A stretch of DNA of 64,000 nt from Zonotrichia leucophrys gambelii (Eukaryota; Chordata; Aves; Passeriformes; Passerellidae). Below, in pieces: positions 60,601-64,000 of this stretch (position 1 is its first letter; every line of letters starts with the position of its first letter). The notes below the pieces were generated by a model that was given only the letters and a program-made list of their open reading frames with translations, was not told the DNA's origin and did no database searches. The position numbers were made by a program, and so were the translations under genes. The stretch covers positions 96,023,235 through 96,087,234 of the forward strand of contig NC_088172.1 of the NCBI RefSeq assembly GCF_028769735.1, in the 5' to 3' direction.

Positions 60601-63600
60601 CATGAGAGATAACAGACTCACACAAGTGCTACTCGCTCCCTTCACACAGCAGTGATCACACAGAGGTTTTTCAATCAACATCTAGTACCTAACACACTGT
60701 CAGCAGAAGGAAAAGACCAACATTGGCTGTGCACAGGTTTGGGGCACTTGAAGTGTTTTTCCAGAAGTGTAGATTTCCCTGGAAAGACAGCAGCCTCCAC
60801 TGTCTGACTCCAACATGGAAAGATCATTCCAGATACAACGAAGCTGTAGCATGAAGCACATAAACACATTACTATACAATTATTTGAGTTCTGGTTGCTG
60901 TATGCTTTTGGTATAGGAAAAAGAAAAGTCAAACCTTCCTATTCTTCTGATTTTTTTTTCTTCCCTGCAGAAAGTTCACACAGCTCCCATGAGCCAAGTC
61001 CAAAGAAATGCCTGTAACTGATCACAGATTATCAGTCCTGAATATCTTCCAACCACATGGCCACCAACCAGGAGAAATTCCTTTTGTCACTTTACAATGT
61101 CTCTCAGCAGTAAGAAAGTAGTGCTTAATGCCCCCAAATCCACAGGTATCCAGTGACAAAAACATCCTTTAGGGGCCAGGAGTAGGCTTTGGAACCAGAG
61201 TGGAAGCAGACAGAACACTCAGCTGCCTGTGACCCATGGGTGGTGTCAGCTGTAAGCAAGAGCCATGAATTACTGACTTACAACAGCAGTTCACTATATT
61301 AACTATATAAAATCTACTATTTTGATGGTTAAAATGATTAAAATTCCACAATTTCTTCCAGCATCCTCTTTAGTTCCTTCATCAGCCGACTAGTTTTCAC
61401 TTGTCCACATTTTTCCCCAGTGGGAGAAGAAACACTTGTGTGAAACAAAACCATTCTTGTTCACTAAACTGCTGAAGCAAAACACTAAAACAGTCTTAGT
61501 ACTGCTCCATAATCCCAATCTATATTTAGCAAAGTTAAATCCTATTTATGGATTCAAACATGTATAGTACCAAGCAAACTAGAGGGCCAATTACATCCCC
61601 AATGTCATTATCCCAGTGACAGAACAATATAAAACCCAATAACAGCTTCTCATTGATCAGCTAATCAAACAGGTTTCTAGGAGTCTGCTTACCACAAGTA
61701 AACTACAATATGGTCAAATCCTTAAAAATTTCCTTAGTTAATAAATCTTTATTACTGTATGTCCGCAGTTTTACAGATTAAAGTAATACTTTGGTCTTGT
61801 CCTAAAGAAGCAGATTTCATGTTTGTAGCTGATTGCTGTCTCATAAAATGATAAGCATTCATCTTGGGCTGGCTGTCAGGTGGTCACTGGCATTTCCATC
61901 TCCATCCCTATATATTCAGAGACCAAAAGAACATCCAGAGATGATGTTATTGGGAATAATTTTAATCATTTTTCTACCAGAGCACAAGGAGAAAAAACAG
62001 GGCCCAAAAAGTCACAGCACTCAATCATCTTTCAGCCCTGGTTAGTATCAAAAAGGGAATGTGATTGGTCACTCTTCTGACAATACAGCCTAAAAGAAAA
62101 ATAAGAAAGGGGGAAAAAGAGAGAGAAAGAAAACATTAATCACTGTAAATCAATAGAATAATGAAATCTTCTTGCATTGGAAATAACAAGAAGGGCACTT
62201 CTTTTAATCATAATTTCCCACAGTCGAGGCCCACTTCCTACCCCAAGTTATGTACACACATGGAGGAAAAGAGCAGTTCACCAGCACCATATACTCATTC
62301 ATCTTATGCTTTTTTCTTTTTTCTTTTTAATTTTTAATGATATTTTTTTCTCTTCCCTCAAGGGTATTTTCAAATACAAACCCAAGGCATGTTAGAAGAC
62401 ACCCGGTTCTCACCATTAAGTCATTTGCTTCCCATACTGAAAAGTTTTACCATGTTTTTCACCTAATAAAACCTGGATTCTAACAGTAACCAGCTCTGCA
62501 CAAATGAGGAGATGCTTTTAGAGAATTGGGTGAGGGTTTAGCATTTTGTGCCTGAAGAAGAACAAAGAGAAAAGGGAAATCAGAGCAAGGACTAAATGTT
62601 TCACCATCCCTGTAATCAGTATTAGTGGTATTGACCAGAGAAAGATCACAGACGCCAATTCCCTGCCTGCTCCAATTACAGGAGCATTGGAAAGAACTTA
62701 GAAAAAGAAAGTTCCACAGCCCAAAACACCAACATAATTTTATTTTTTCAACACCATTTTCTTAGTGCTTTCAAAGGCTTTTAAGCTGCAAGAATTCCAT
62801 GGTAGTGTGTGTGTTGTGACAGAGGGACACTGCTTTTTAGCCACATGAAAGAGTCCTTGCTGAAGTGATCCACTCACAGGGTAGAACTGAGATGCAGGAA
62901 TTTGTTTTGTCTGGTTCAGGCTTTTGTTGCTTGGCAAAATCCACTTCACCAGTAAGTCAAAATCTCTTTTTAACCAGAAGTATTTTGTAAAAGAAGTTAT
63001 CAATGTTCTCTGCTATTCTTTGATTTCAAATAAAATCAAATAGCAAGGCAGTCAAAAACTGAAAAAAAAAAACCCAAAACCAATAACTCAATATAGTTTT
63101 TTAATTGGCACCATTAAATTTCTACCCCAGCCCAGTGAATAGAGGTGTCTCCAGGGAGCCCAAAAAGTAAAAGTTCCAAAGTTCTCAACCATTCTCACCA
63201 ACATGGCAAGCATGATATGACGCAGCAAGCACCAGCACTTCCCACGACGAAGCTGAAGTGGCCAGGCTGATCTGTTCATGCCAGTTGTCACTTGTTTGTA
63301 ATAAAATCATATTAAATCAGAATAGATGGCCACTATGCTCTTGTTCTTGAAGAGTTCACCAAATTCTTACGAAGATGAGAAGCCTCCTGAACATCTGGCA
63401 CCATGAGGCCTTCAGCTCCCTAGCCATGCCATAATTTGTACAATCTAAGCACTACTCTGCAGGTTAAACAACATGCACAGCCCCAATTTAGACGTATTCA
63501 ATAGCCAGAAAGACACTTTCCCTTGGGATGCATCACACCTATGCTGGAGAAAAAGAAATAGCAGTCACAAATGGTATTACAAGAGATAAATTTTCATATG

Positions 63601-64000
63601 CCATCAAATATAGGCTTTTTTCCATTGCATTGGCAGCCTTTTATTTTTTCACCAAATGACAGATATCTGTCCTTGTCAAATCATATCTAGGATGTTCTTT
63701 GAATATCTGAACAGGTTCTCACCATCAAAGCCTGACAAAGCTGTGAGAAGTGAACAGATGAACTCTGATACCTGCAACAGGCAGTAGGTTTAAGTGAACA
63801 ATATCAGGAGGAGACACTATTTCCGACTTGGTTTGGATGCTTTCTAGCAGCTTCCAAATCTGAGAACCACCTAAACTCATTTTTACTTGATTTGTTCAAA
63901 AAACCCACCAGCTTTCACTCAGAAGCACAGTCATTAATTTATCCCATGCTTTCATCACAGTGCCCCAAGATGATTCCAATGCAAATATTGAAGCCTGCTC
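57614..64000. other. Unique non-coding sequence
   Basis: No exon, RNA gene or transposon is recognised. AT-rich, repeat-poor sequence with short A- and T-runs (for example near 63061). The minus frame at 63088-63291 contains a CpG-bearing patch (CACGACGAAGC near 63243) but I could not match it to any gene. Confidence 0.45.

Noticed and set aside
63088..63291. Minus-strand frame with a CpG-bearing patch as a processed ribosomal-protein pseudogene
   Set aside because: I compared it mentally with small ribosomal proteins and found no convincing match; no poly(A) tail or target duplication was identified.

Overview
This looks like about 64 kb of AT-rich, non-coding nuclear DNA from a bird, most likely a songbird (passerine). 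The pointers are truncated CR1 LINEs with the bird-type 3' tail on both strands, and solo LTRs of avian endogenous retroviruses, including an ERVL-type LTR with the TGTCATGGTTTGA terminal inverted repeat typical of songbirds. I found no host protein-coding exon, no rRNA, tRNA or snRNA gene, and nothing prokaryotic. The window reads as a long intron or an intergenic stretch. Most open frames longer than 60 codons are chance frames or lie inside repeats.

Layout. 1-5.2 kb: unique sequence with one small CR1 tail. 5.2-6.45 kb: an older LTR-like element split by a younger solo LTR, whose TATA/poly(A) region has grown into a 585-bp pentanucleotide array. 6.6-8.3 kb: two small CpG clusters. 8.4-8.9 kb: a probable antisense LTR. 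14.0-14.4 kb: a solo LTR with a perfect 6-bp target duplication. 17.3-19.2 kb: a sense CR1 interrupted twice by antisense solo LTRs. 24-24.7 kb: a decayed ERVL-type LTR. 30.7-31.8 kb: an antisense CR1 reverse-transcriptase piece. 34.4-36 kb: two further antisense CR1 tails. 36.8-38.9 kb: a direct duplication that brackets an ancient CR1 piece. 40.7-41.65 kb: two related LTRs in divergent orientation. 43.7-44.15 kb: another solo LTR with a perfect 6-bp target duplication. 50.7-53.5 kb: a second direct duplication bracketing a CR1 tail and a 1.34-kb ERVL-type solo LTR with a 5-bp target duplication. 57.3-57.6 kb: an antisense CR1 tail. The rest is unique sequence.

The main theme is one LTR group, seven copies in two length classes of about 380 and 420 bp (one expanded to about 940 bp). 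Three copies have perfect 6-bp target duplications, as expected for an ERVK/alpharetrovirus-type integrase. Its short AT-rich core promoter has turned into a pentamer repeat at least twice, and in both cases the AATAAA signal is gone. I see no proviral gag, pol or env sequence; every ERV here is a solo LTR or fragment. No host genes can be described as working together. The functional content I can support is limited to LTR promoter and poly(A) signals and some candidate regulatory stretches.
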